DNA of 53,022 nt from a virus: IMG/VR virus record IMGVR_UViG_3300026551_000003, positions 1 through 53,022 of that record; one strand, given 5' to 3'. The notes beneath the pieces are model-generated. The model did no database searches and was not told where the DNA came from. It worked only from the letters and a program-made list of their open reading frames with translations. Numbering within the stretch: the first letter of the stretch is position 1; every line of letters begins with the position of its first letter. Below are positions 37,851-45,212 of the stretch, piece after piece. A program made the translations under genes and the position numbers.

Positions 37851-38270
37851 TGTTCTCCCTCTTTTGGGCTTTGAGGCTCTCGTGTTACCCGAGAACGTCT
37901 CCTGCCGTTTTTGCGCGATTGGGTCAACACTGCAAGATAGTGAACAATCTTACATTAATTATATCGGGTTTCTCTTAGGAACTCACGATCCAAGTAATAC
38001 ACGTGCCTCAAATGGAGCCTTGCAGTAAAGGTCAAAACGACTGTTCCTTTCGCGCACGAAAGAAGGTTCTAGCGCCAAAAGAAGAACCCAAAGGTAGATC
38101 GATGGTTGGTCCATAGTTCGATCACTGCTCGCCAAATTACTATGCTATTATAAAATATACCGTATATATTACTTGTATGAGACCAATTCCTTCGAATTTC
38201 CACTCCCGATAATATAAGAGACGGACTCAAAACAGTGAAGATTGTTTTTAATCCGCTAAGGTTCCAGATG
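37851..38270. other. Largest gene-free region: AT-rich regulatory or origin candidate
   Basis: This 420-base stretch holds no gene I can support. It has AT-rich tracts (38135-38200) with a TATAC-CG-TATA palindrome, several TATAAT-like boxes on the minus strand (for example the GATATAATTAATG at about 37955-37967), and low GC unlike the rest. It separates two blocks of early genes. A replication origin or a promoter cluster are the likely uses. A minus-strand frame without stops spans about 95 codons here but lacks a good start. Confidence 0.5.
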
Positions 38271-38564
38271 TTAACCTGGGTTCCTTGAGGTTGTAGTTTT
38301 ACTCGAATAATACGTCTTCGGCTCGCAATTCCCGCCGAGATTCAGCGTCCCTTTCCACGTCTCGGGCTTGGTCGGCGTCGAATTGTAGACACTTTCAGGG
38401 GAATACGCGGCCCTCACGAAGTTTGACGTTTGAGTTGACACGCGCAGCATACGCTTTGAGGACATACGCGTAACACGCGGTTGCCTTCTCCTCGTTGGCG
38501 AATCCGTCTTCTTGATGTCGCGCTCCGCCTTTGCGAGGTACTCTTCCCACGACTTAGGTAGCAT
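38271..38564 (-). CDS. Hypothetical protein, 97 residues
   Basis: ATG 38564 overlaps the upstream stop (TAATG); ATG 38570 would give two more residues. N-terminal helix (PKSWEEYLAKAERDIKKTD), then a basic Arg/Ser/Thr-rich body (RRRQPRVTRMSSKRMLRVST). The C-terminal part is polar. The basic composition suggests nucleic acid binding; no family. Confidence 0.5.
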   Translation of the reverse strand: MLPKSWEEYLAKAERDIKKTDSPTRRRQPRVTRMSSKRMLRVSTQTSNFVRAAYSPESVYNSTPTKPETWKGTLNLGGNCEPKTYYSSKTTTSRNPG

Positions 38565-38698
38565 TAGCATCCGTCCATGTACCAGCCAGTGGGGAGCTGT
38601 GCCGCGAGGTCCGCGATTTGCTCTTCGGTCAGCTCCATCGGGTCGCCTTCCTTCTGGTCCGCGTCATTAAAGACCTGGACGAGGGTCGTGTTCTTCAT
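38564..38698 (-). CDS. 44-residue hypothetical protein
   Basis: ATG 38698 follows CTAGGAGGAACG, a strong site. The peptide reads MKNTTLVQVFNDADQKEGDP then an acidic helix (TEEQIADLAAQLP) and a short end (GWYMDGC). Coupled to the next gene by TAATG. Unknown. Confidence 0.65.
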   Translation of the reverse strand: MKNTTLVQVFNDADQKEGDPMELTEEQIADLAAQLPTGWYMDGC

Positions 38699-38706
38699 CG
38701 TTCCTC

Positions 38707-38778
38707 CTAGTGGCCGTGCTTAGGGCACGTACGGTCGTGGGGCTGAGTACCCTGGGGGTATGTCTTGCACTGGCACAT
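38707..38778 (-). CDS. 23-residue zinc-knuckle-like miniprotein
   Basis: ATG 38778 has AAAGAGG upstream. All 23 residues suit a tiny metal-binding knuckle: MCQCKTYPQG, then HDRTCPKHGH, with three Cys and three His. Stop codon TAG 38707-38709 precedes the next ribosome site. Very small, but the start, coupling and composition are all favourable. Confidence 0.5.
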   Translation of the reverse strand: MCQCKTYPQGTQPHDRTCPKHGH

Positions 38779-38805
38779 GACGCCTCTTTTCCTAGCTGGT
38801 CAATC

Positions 38806-38831
38806 GGGGGCTCTCAAGCGAGAGAGCCCCC
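38806..38831. terminator. Strong hairpin after the secreted-protein gene
   Basis: GGGGGCTCTC (38806-38815) pairs with GAGAGCCCCC (38822-38831) over 10 bases with a six-base loop. It lies ten bases downstream of the stop of the gene at 38841-39092. No T-tract. Confidence 0.7.
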
Positions 38832-38840
38832 TGTTGAGAT

Positions 38841-39092
38841 CTAGGCGTGGCAGTGCGTCGACGTAGTCGTCGTGGTCTTGACTGCCGGATACGCGACGTA
38901 TCGGCCAGCGGCCTTCGAGTAGTGGAACCACGAACGGGTCACCTGGTGCTCGTAGTAGCACTTCGCCGAAATCAGGGTCTCGACACGCGAAGTCGTCGAA
39001 AGCGTGGCCGTCGAGGCCTGGGCTGCTATGGCGCCTCCGGCTCCGAAAGCGAGACTGCACGCAACGAGACCGGCAGTAACGAGCTTGCGCAT
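38841..39092 (-). CDS. Small secreted protein, 83 residues
   Basis: ATG 39092 follows AGGAGGACCT. N-terminal signal peptide: MRKLVTAGLVACSLAFGAGG, cleavage expected after AIAAQA (near residue 26). The mature part is about 57 residues with two Cys (SAKCYYEHQ and a C-terminal HCHA) and a Thr-rich end. It is one of three exported proteins in the early region. Flanked on both sides by strong hairpins, so it is a separate transcription module. Confidence 0.75.
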   Translation of the reverse strand: MRKLVTAGLVACSLAFGAGGAIAAQASTATLSTTSRVETLISAKCYYEHQVTRSWFHYSKAAGRYVAYPAVKTTTTTSTHCHA

Positions 39093-39160
39093 AGGTCCTC
39101 CTATGTCGTAACGAACGTAGACACGGTCGTATCTACGCACGTATGTACACAGGCCCTTAC

Positions 39161-39184
39161 GGGGGGCTCCCGTAGGAGCCCCCC
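39161..39184. terminator. Strong hairpin after copy C helix-turn-helix gene
   Basis: GGGGGGCTCC (39161-39170) and GGAGCCCCCC (39175-39184) pair perfectly around CGTA. It lies immediately after the stop at 39193. No T-tract. Confidence 0.7.
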
Positions 39185-39192
39185 TCTCGGGT

Positions 39193-39480
39193 CTAGCTGT
39201 ACTGCTCGGCGAGCTTGTCGTAGTCCGTACCCGAACCGGTCTGACCGTTCTGGACCTTGCTGACGTACGAGTCCAGCCAGGTCTTGAAGGCGTCTCCGTC
39301 GAACAGGACCTTCTGGCCGTCCTTGCGCGTGTCGTAGTTGCTGGCGACCGTACCCTTACGGGCGTACGAGTACAGCATCTGCGGACGGACCTCCAGGTCC
39401 TCGATGCCATTCGCCTTCAGGACCCTGTTGGTGACCTGGGCTGCAGCGAATGGGGTGATGTCGGCATACTTCTCGGACAT
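39193..39480 (-). CDS. Helix-turn-helix protein (three-member family, copy C)
   Basis: The 95-residue protein starts at ATG 39480 after AAGGAGGACATC. It reads ITPFAAAQVTNRVLKANGIE, then VRPQMLYSYARKGTVASNY and GQKVLFDGDAFKTWLDSY, a full wing plus helix pattern shared with 31436-31720 and 33634-34146. It is the first clear regulator of the leftward operon and lies directly behind an inverted-repeat operator candidate, so autoregulation is likely. A strong hairpin follows its stop. Confidence 0.75.
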   Translation of the reverse strand: MSEKYADITPFAAAQVTNRVLKANGIEDLEVRPQMLYSYARKGTVASNYDTRKDGQKVLFDGDAFKTWLDSYVSKVQNGQTGSGTDYDKLAEQYS

Positions 39481-39505
39481 GATGTCCTCCTTCGTATTAC
39501 GGTAC

Positions 39506-39546
39506 CTATCTGGTACTAGATAGTACTCTCATCGAAAGTACTATCT
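39506..39546. promoter_or_regulatory. Operator-like inverted repeats upstream of the copy C regulator
   Basis: AGATAGTACT (39518-39527) and AGTACTATCT (39537-39546) are a perfect 10-base inverted repeat with a nine-base spacer. CTATCT (39506-39511) pairs in the same way with AGATAG at 39518-39523. The sites sit 26-66 bases upstream of ATG 39480, ideal for a dimeric repressor. GGTACC/GGTACT repeats lie within. Confidence 0.6.
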
Positions 39547-39550
39547 ACTC

Positions 39551-39775
39551 TCAGCAGCTACAAGATCCGTTGACTGATCTATACTCGTTACAGTCCGGAC
39601 AGAGATTCTTCTTCGAGAGATTGTAACGTCCGGAGAACTTCCGATCTGCTTCTACATCAGCTGCTGCTGAGTTGAAGAACTTTCGATCTGAACGTAGATG
39701 TACGAGATGTTGAGTATTGTTGTTATGATGAGTTGTTGAGTATTGATTACGTACTGAATCTTGAATTGTTCTCAT
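39551..39775 (-). CDS. First minus-strand gene: small basic zinc protein
   Basis: ATG 39775 follows AAAAGAG. The 74-residue protein has a polar, Asn/His-rich start (NQYSTTHHNNNTQHLVHLRS), a middle segment and a C-terminal LCPDCNEYRSVNGSCSC, four Cys forming a zinc ribbon. It is the first gene of the leftward early cluster. It may be an early regulator; no family recognised. Confidence 0.6.
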   Translation of the reverse strand: MRTIQDSVRNQYSTTHHNNNTQHLVHLRSDRKFFNSAAADVEADRKFSGRYNLSKKNLCPDCNEYRSVNGSCSC

Positions 39776-39997
39776 CTCTTTTCTGAAGTTGTTGTTTGTT
39801 GTTGTTGTTGTTTTTTGCTTATAACTATATTATAGTATGGAACAAATCAGAACACACTACCCGTAGGGCTTACTGTAGGAAGGCATGAAACTCGAGTGTT
39901 ACCATGATATCGTATCAATCCATTACCGTGTTAACCAAGCCTCGTGTGAGCTCCGGTTGTTTCCTGATATAATAGAAAGCAGTCCTAGGAGGCCTAG
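39776..39997. promoter_or_regulatory. Divergent promoter region between early and late gene blocks
   Basis: This 222-base gap contains a TTG-repeat tract (39791-39816), TATAAT on the minus strand (39829-39834; -35 weak) aimed at the gene starting at 39775, and TATAAT on the plus strand at 39968-39973 for the terminase block. It is the only place in the window where the two strands diverge, so it should be a main control site. Confidence 0.6.
39968..39973 (+). promoter_or_regulatory. Extended -10 promoter for the terminase/portal block
   Basis: TGATATAAT with the core TATAAT at 39968-39973 has the TG of an extended -10. The 25-base string GTTTCCTGATATAATAGAAAGCAGT is nearly identical to that at 46835, differing at two bases. 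AGGAGG follows at 39986-39992 and ATG at 39998. Confidence 0.7.
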
Positions 39998-40264
39998 ATG
40001 GGTATAAACAAGGAACTAGAGGACATATACGCTGGCGAGGAGAACCCTCGTGAGCGTGCGACGCGTGTATTCGAGGAGAACGCACCGTTTGCCGCGGCGG
40101 CAATTATCGATCTGGTCCACAACGCCGCGAACGACAACACAAAGCTCCGGGCGGCGCAGTACGTCGTGGATCGGGTGCTTGGACCTGTCGGCAAGGAAGA
40201 GCAGACTGATGCGCTCGACGAGTTCCTCAAGGGGATTGAGAAGCTGGCTAACGGCTCCAGGTAA
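39998..40264 (+). CDS. Terminase small subunit (helix-turn-helix, likely)
   Basis: The 88-residue protein starts at ATG 39998 behind AGGAGG. Helices: NPRERATRVFEENAPFAAAA, then DLVHNAANDNTKLRAAQYVV, then VDRVLGPVG, the pattern of small terminase or phage N-terminal recognition domains (N-x-K-L-R-A-A-x-x-V-L). It lies 42 bases before the large subunit. It would recognise packaging sites. The rest is a short acidic helix. Lengths of 80-180 are usual. Confidence 0.75.
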   Translation: MGINKELEDIYAGEENPRERATRVFEENAPFAAAAIIDLVHNAANDNTKLRAAQYVVDRVLGPVGKEEQTDALDEFLKGIEKLANGSR

Positions 40265-40306
40265 TTCGCCTGCCAATCTCGGGCCTGTGGATCTTAAGAG
40301 GAGAAG

Positions 40307-41782
40307 ATGGACCGGTTGACAGAGGCGTTCTGGCAAAGGGTCGGCTATAAGCCGCATCCGAGTCAGCTTCTGTACCACGAATCTCGAGCTAGATTTAGAG
40401 TTCCGTGCTGTGGACGTCGATTTGGGAAAAGCACGATGGCTGCACGGGATGTGTCCCCTAAGCACCTTCTGCGTCCTAACCAGATGGTCTGGATTGTCGG
40501 TCCGACTTACGACCTGGCAGAGAAGGAGTTCCGGATTATTTGGAACGACCTGATCGTCTCCCAAAAGCTAGGACGGGATAAGCGTGTCAAGCGAGCCTAC
40601 TCCAAGCGATCCGGAGACATGTTCATTCAGTTCCCGTGGGGTACACGAGTTGAATGTCGCTCTGCTGAGCACCCTGAGTACCTCGTTGGGGAAGCGCTTG
40701 ACCATGTCATCATGTCTGAAGCCGCCAAGCACAAGCGTGAAACCTGGGAAAGGTATATACGGCCTGCACTCGCTGACCGAAGAGGAGGAGCCGACTTTCC
40801 CACAACGCCGGAGGGGTTTAACTGGCTACACGACCTCTGGCAATTGTCAAGACGGGATAAGTACAAGGGCATTTTTGAGTCCTGGCGCTTCCCCTCCTGG
40901 AGCAACCCGGTAGTGTACCCTGGGGGTCGAAACGACCCAGAGATCGCCCTCCTAGAGGACACAACGGAGCCGGAGTGGTTCCTGCAGGAAATTGGTGCGG
41001 ACTTTGCCTCGTTCGTAGGCAAGATTTTTCCCTCGTGGGACGAAACCTCCGGCGTTATGACGGAGGACTATAAGTTCATTCCTGGTTGGCCGAACTTCAT
41101 GGCGATCGACTGGGGCTACACGAACCCGCTAGCCGCCGTCGAGTTCCAAATCAGCCCACAGGACGAGATTTTTGTCTGGCGTGAGTACTACAAGAAGTAC
41201 AAGACTCTGCCCAGTGTCGCCTCCGAGCTTCTCGACCGCCCTAACCCTCCAGGCTACCACCTCGACCTTATCATAGGAGACCCTGCCGACCCTGAGGCTG
41301 CCTCGTCCCTCGGCACGCTGATGAACAAGGGGTGCTGGGCGCCGAAGGAACTGAAAACGGACTACACCTGGCGAGATGGCATCGACCTGATGTCAGAGTT
41401 CATGCATCCCATTCAGATTAGCGAGGACAAGTGGGGTGCTCCGATTGAGGCTCCTCGTTACCACGTCGCCTGGGACTGTAAGAACCACATTCGAGAGCTC
41501 AACAACTACCGCTCCACTGAGCCGGTCAAGGGCCGCAACGTACCAGAGCTTAGTAACAAGGTCGAAGACCACACGATCGACGCTATGCGTTACGCGCTGC
41601 TAGCTACGTTCAAAATGGGAGCTCGCGGTCAGCACCTAACGTCCGACATGGTCAACGCTGCCCCTGTGGAATCTTCTCCACGAGAGAGGGCCGCGCGCAG
41701 GACGCTGCAGAATGACTTTGCAGATATGATGGCTGGGACCTCGGGGTCCTCAGGCTTTTTCCAGATGGGAGGCGAGTTTTGA
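40307..41782 (+). CDS. terL: Terminase large subunit
   Basis: The 491-residue packaging motor starts at ATG 40307 after AAGAGGAGAAG. Walker A is CCGRRFGKSTMA (residues about 34-45). The Walker B-like HVIMSEAAKHK has Ser where Asp is usual, with Glu retained. The adenine-binding Q is near SQLLYHES. The nuclease half shows MAIDWGYTNP (Asp near 268), LIIGDPADPEAASS, and DHTIDAMRYAL (late Asp). Terminase type (headful or cohesive) cannot be read, but the 232-base overlap suits circular permutation. Confidence 0.93.
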   Translation: MDRLTEAFWQRVGYKPHPSQLLYHESRARFRVPCCGRRFGKSTMAARDVSPKHLLRPNQMVWIVGPTYDLAEKEFRIIWNDLIVSQKLGRDKRVKRAYSKRSGDMFIQFPWGTRVECRSAEHPEYLVGEALDHVIMSEAAKHKRETWERYIRPALADRRGGADFPTTPEGFNWLHDLWQLSRRDKYKGIFESWRFPSWSNPVVYPGGRNDPEIALLEDTTEPEWFLQEIGADFASFVGKIFPSWDETSGVMTEDYKFIPGWPNFMAIDWGYTNPLAAVEFQISPQDEIFVWREYYKKYKTLPSVASELLDRPNPPGYHLDLIIGDPADPEAASSLGTLMNKGCWAPKELKTDYTWRDGIDLMSEFMHPIQISEDKWGAPIEAPRYHVAWDCKNHIRELNNYRSTEPVKGRNVPELSNKVEDHTIDAMRYALLATFKMGARGQHLTSDMVNAAPVESSPRERAARRTLQNDFADMMAGTSGSSGFFQMGGEF

Positions 41783-41904
41783 CCTTCGTAATTTGGCTGA
41801 TAGTGGGTGGCTGGGTCATTTTTGTGACCACTCTTTGGGTTGCCTTCACTCTGCTGTATTGGGCTGTAGTCGCTGTTGCTGCCATTATAAGGGGACTTAG
41901 GTGA
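41779..41904 (+). CDS. 41-residue membrane protein between terminase and portal
   Basis: TTG 41779 lies six bases after GGGAGG and overlaps the terminase stop by four bases; its TGA 41902-41904 overlaps the portal GTG. The peptide is almost wholly hydrophobic: WLIVGGWVIFVTTLWVAFTL, then YWAVVAVAAIIRGLR. It forms one or two membrane helices with a basic end. Coupling on both sides supports a real gene. A role at the membrane during head assembly is a guess. Confidence 0.7.
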   Translation: MTFVIWLIVGGWVIFVTTLWVAFTLLYWAVVAVAAIIRGLR

Positions 41905-43766
41905 ACCTTGAAGACCTGCCTCGTGTCGATCTCGACGAGATGCTCGCTTCGGGGTACGCTCCTGTTGCTGTTGGTCAGGAGCCTGGCAATCAGTACATTG
42001 TTATTGCTCCTGAGGGCGCAGAGTTGCCGTTCCAGACCGAGGCACCCAAGACCACGATGTCAGTAGAAGAGCATTCGCAGATGCTCCACGAACGTACGTT
42101 CGCAGCGCCGCTGCGAACGAGGGTACAGGGAATTGCTGAACGTGGTCGTCCTGGACAACAGATTCGTAACGTACCTGTCGACCCGACGCCTGGCACGCAG
42201 GTTGGTATTGGGCGCAACACTGGCGAGATTCGTGTTCAGCGCCGAGTAGACATTGCGACTGGACAAGGAGTGGGTCCCGATGGTCCTGTTGATGCTCTGA
42301 ACTCTGAGCTTGGTAGCTCTTCTCCCAGTCCATTTACCTCCTGGATGCGTCAGGAGTACAATAGCGACCTGATGGGACAGAAAGGCCTACGCATCTACGA
42401 TAAGATGCGAAAGAGTGATGGTACTGTTCGGGGAACGCTAAGGCTGGGGAAGACGCCTGTACTAGCTGGGCAGTGGTCGATGAAGCCAGCTAGCTCCAAC
42501 TCTCGTGACCAGAAGATTGCGAACTTCTGTTGGAAGAACATGACGGAGTGGATGACAACTAGTTGGCCACAGACACTTACTGAGTCGCTGTTGATGCTCG
42601 ACTTCGGGTACTACATGTTCGAAGAGGTCTTCGAGCCTGGCGAGATGGTGACTAACGACCCTGATGCTCGTGGCAAGATTTGCTGGAAGAAGTGGGCGCC
42701 TCGTCACCCGATGGATGTCAGGGAGTGGTTCTTCGACCTCAACGGAGGCCCTCTATCGGTGGACATATGGTCTTCGCCGACCTATGTTCCGACGCTTGAA
42801 GGGGGAACTGTCCTAGGCAGCTTCCTTCAGTACACTAACATTCCGATTTCGAAGTTGCTAGTCTTCTCGTTCGATAAGGAAGCTGGGAACATTGAGGGAA
42901 TCAGCCTTCTCCGTTCGGCTTACAAGCACTGGTACTACAAAGACAACCTGTACAAGATTGACGCGATCCAGAAAGAGCGGCACGGTATCGGTGTACCTGT
43001 CATTACGCTTCCTCAAGGGTACAACGCCGACGACTTGCAGTTGGCAGACGCTCTCGGCAGGAACTTGCGCACTAACGATCGGGCACACGTAGTACTACCT
43101 CCGAATTGGACACTTACCTTCGCTGAGCTCCGTGGGCAGCCTGTCAACTGTATTCAGTCGATAGAGCACCACGATCAGCAGATTGAGAAGCAGATCCTAG
43201 GTAATTTCCTCTCCAAGAACATCAAGACTGATGAGCAAGACCATACGCTGTTTCTGAAGGCGACACGGTTTACGGCTGACATTGTTACCGACGTGATCAA
43301 CTGCTATGGCGTGCCGCAGCTTGTCAATATGAACTGGGCAGGCGCTCGGTATCCGAAGCTGATAGTCAAACGAATTGGTGAGCAGGAGGATTGGCGTACA
43401 GCCTCGTTCACGATTCGTAACTACGTCGGTGCAGGCGTTATTGTTCCTGACCAGCCGCTCGAGGATCACCTTCGTGACGAGATGGGTCTGCCTCCCTCCG
43501 ACCCAGCGACCTCTCGTCTTGTGCATGAGGCCTTCAACAAGCAGATTACGCAGCCTCCGCCTCCTGAGCTTCCTGGTACACCCGAGGACATGATAGCTGC
43601 ACTCAAGTCGGGTGACGTTACGATCGAGCAGCTGCAGCAGATGCAGAACGCTCCTCAGCAGCAGGGTGCGAAGGCAGGAATGCCTAGGCAAGGACCTCCC
43701 AGTGCTACTCCGCCTTCGACTGGACAGGGTGACAACTCAGGTACCTCTGGGCGGCGTGGTCAGTGA
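41901..43766 (+). CDS. Portal protein (Mu gp29/DUF935-like)
   Basis: The 621-residue protein starts at GTG 41901, overlapping the small membrane gene. After a 130-residue polar lead come portal segments SPFTSWMRQEYNSD, LRIYDKMRKSDGTVRGTL and LTESLLMLDFGYYMFEEVFE, as in DUF935 portals. The C-terminal 90 residues are a disordered Gln/Pro/Gly-rich tail. It forms the dodecameric ring at one vertex through which DNA enters. Position after terL supports it. Confidence 0.88.
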   Translation: MNLEDLPRVDLDEMLASGYAPVAVGQEPGNQYIVIAPEGAELPFQTEAPKTTMSVEEHSQMLHERTFAAPLRTRVQGIAERGRPGQQIRNVPVDPTPGTQVGIGRNTGEIRVQRRVDIATGQGVGPDGPVDALNSELGSSSPSPFTSWMRQEYNSDLMGQKGLRIYDKMRKSDGTVRGTLRLGKTPVLAGQWSMKPASSNSRDQKIANFCWKNMTEWMTTSWPQTLTESLLMLDFGYYMFEEVFEPGEMVTNDPDARGKICWKKWAPRHPMDVREWFFDLNGGPLSVDIWSSPTYVPTLEGGTVLGSFLQYTNIPISKLLVFSFDKEAGNIEGISLLRSAYKHWYYKDNLYKIDAIQKERHGIGVPVITLPQGYNADDLQLADALGRNLRTNDRAHVVLPPNWTLTFAELRGQPVNCIQSIEHHDQQIEKQILGNFLSKNIKTDEQDHTLFLKATRFTADIVTDVINCYGVPQLVNMNWAGARYPKLIVKRIGEQEDWRTASFTIRNYVGAGVIVPDQPLEDHLRDEMGLPPSDPATSRLVHEAFNKQITQPPPPELPGTPEDMIAALKSGDVTIEQLQQMQNAPQQQGAKAGMPRQGPPSATPPSTGQGDNSGTSGRRGQ

Positions 43767-44503
43767 CATTCACTCTACGTGGCAACGGAACCATAGCCAA
43801 TGGTACTGTTAGTCCACTAACTATTACCATTAACGCTGGTGGTACAGCATCGGGCAATCTGTGCGTAGTCTGGCTATCTATGCCAGGATACACAGCGGCT
43901 CCGACGTTTACCTTCCCTGCGAACTGGGTTCAGGGACCTATTGACGCGAACGGCGCCGGTGCCTGCGCGCAGATCTGGTACCTGGAAGGGCCAAACAACC
44001 CTGGTGGCATTACTACCATTTCCGTTTCGTTTACGGGCGGCACCACGAGTACGGGCGCGACGATCGCTTATCTGGGCGGAGAGTTCCCCGGGAACCTGAC
44101 GCCAACAGCGTTCGACGTATCCGGGCACGGGCATGGCACCACCAACCTGACCTACTCCGAGCTCACGTCCGCTGTCACGACCGGAGCAGATGAGCTGGCT
44201 GTCGCTGTCACAGCCGTCTACAACTCTGCCCTCACCACCCAGACTCTTGGTCCTGGAACAGGGTTCACACAACTGGCTGCCCTGAACTCAGGATCTAGCT
44301 CTCGCGTACACGCCGGTATGGATTATCAACTGGACACAGGCGCGTCAGGTCAGACCATCACCGACTCGGAGACCGTTACTGTGAACGCGACCGCGTTTGC
44401 CTGGGCGATCGCTACGTTCAAGGAAGCTGCAGTGGTCGCAGGTGCGACTCCTGCACCGATCGTAAGTCCATCTACTGCTGTTGTGCAAGCAGCAAACTGG
44501 TAA
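43763..44503 (+). CDS. Virion structural protein, beta-rich
   Basis: The 246-residue protein starts at GTG 43763, overlapping the portal stop. Composition is Thr/Ser/Gly/Ala-rich with alternating strands (GTVSPLTITINAGGTASGNL, AGDELAVAVTAVYNS), like phage decoration or fibre domains. No catalytic motif. The gene lies between portal and protease, where accessory surface proteins are often found. Possibly a Hoc-like immunoglobulin fold. Confidence 0.6.
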   Translation: MTFTLRGNGTIANGTVSPLTITINAGGTASGNLCVVWLSMPGYTAAPTFTFPANWVQGPIDANGAGACAQIWYLEGPNNPGGITTISVSFTGGTTSTGATIAYLGGEFPGNLTPTAFDVSGHGHGTTNLTYSELTSAVTTGADELAVAVTAVYNSALTTQTLGPGTGFTQLAALNSGSSSRVHAGMDYQLDTGASGQTITDSETVTVNATAFAWAIATFKEAAVVAGATPAPIVSPSTAVVQAANW

Positions 44504-44511
44504 GGAGAAAC

Positions 44512-44988
44512 ATGGCAAAGGCAGGATACACTATCCAGTCAGGCGCCGCAGTTGCTCTCGTCGCCACGGTAGCCAAGACGGCACTGTTCGTCGTTTCAGG
44601 TGCTCAGTTCGGTCTGGACCTGAAGAAGTTCCGTATCGGTTTCGACGGCGTCACGGCCTCTGCGATCCCGGTCTTCTGGGAGGTGAACTACTCTACAGCG
44701 GCTACCAACTCGACTGCAGGTACAGGTAACACGACAGCGACGATCAACCAGGTCTATGGCAGGGCGATCGCCTCGACGGGCATCTCTGCAGGTTACGCCT
44801 GCACGGCAGAGCCAACGGTCCAGACCGGTATCGACGCCGACCTCCTGACGCCAAACGGAGGTTTGCTGGTCTATGACTTCCCACTCGGCGACGTTCCTGA
44901 CTGCGCTGTGAGTCAGGGCTACTGTATCAGACTCACGGCTCCAGCAGCAGTCAACGTTCGCGTCAGCATGTCCCTTGAGAGGCTGTAA
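44512..44988 (+). CDS. Virion structural protein, 158 residues
   Basis: ATG 44512 is preceded by AAGGAGAAAC. The sequence is alternating strand/turn (VALVATVAKTALFVVSGAQF, then GFDGVTASAIPVFWEVNYS) with four Cys in the C-terminal half. It resembles small phage decoration proteins and is followed by a 69-residue gene with an overlap. Function inferred from location. Confidence 0.6.
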   Translation: MAKAGYTIQSGAAVALVATVAKTALFVVSGAQFGLDLKKFRIGFDGVTASAIPVFWEVNYSTAATNSTAGTGNTTATINQVYGRAIASTGISAGYACTAEPTVQTGIDADLLTPNGGLLVYDFPLGDVPDCAVSQGYCIRLTAPAAVNVRVSMSLERL

Positions 44989-45197
44989 TGGCGATCTTCT
45001 ACAACGAGGACGACATCAACGTCGGCACTCGCAGCCCCCAGACCGCAGGCGACCTCGGCGCAGTCTTGGGCATGACCAGGCCCGAGACCAAGCTGGTGGT
45101 CAACGTCAATGGCAGTCCTGTGACTGTCAATACGGCCGGCATCGTTCTCGACGAGGAAGGCGCACACGCGTCTTTCGAGATCAACTGCACGTCGTAG
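44988..45197 (+). CDS. Small protein, 69 residues
   Basis: ATG 44988 overlaps the preceding stop by one base (TAATG). It starts MAIFYNEDDINVGTRSPQTA and is beta-rich (KLVVNVNGSPVTVNTAGIVL). A possible role is a capsid accessory. The beginning Met-Ala-Ile-aromatic resembles the capsid start at 48848 only loosely. Confidence 0.6.
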   Translation: MAIFYNEDDINVGTRSPQTAGDLGAVLGMTRPETKLVVNVNGSPVTVNTAGIVLDEEGAHASFEINCTS

Positions 45198-45212
45198 TAA
45201 CCGGGAGACGAT

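Noticed and set aside
38020-38330. Minus-strand frame without stops for about 95 codons in the AT-rich gap
   Set aside because: There is no good start codon or ribosome site and its upstream part overlaps the gene at 38271-38564 in another frame.
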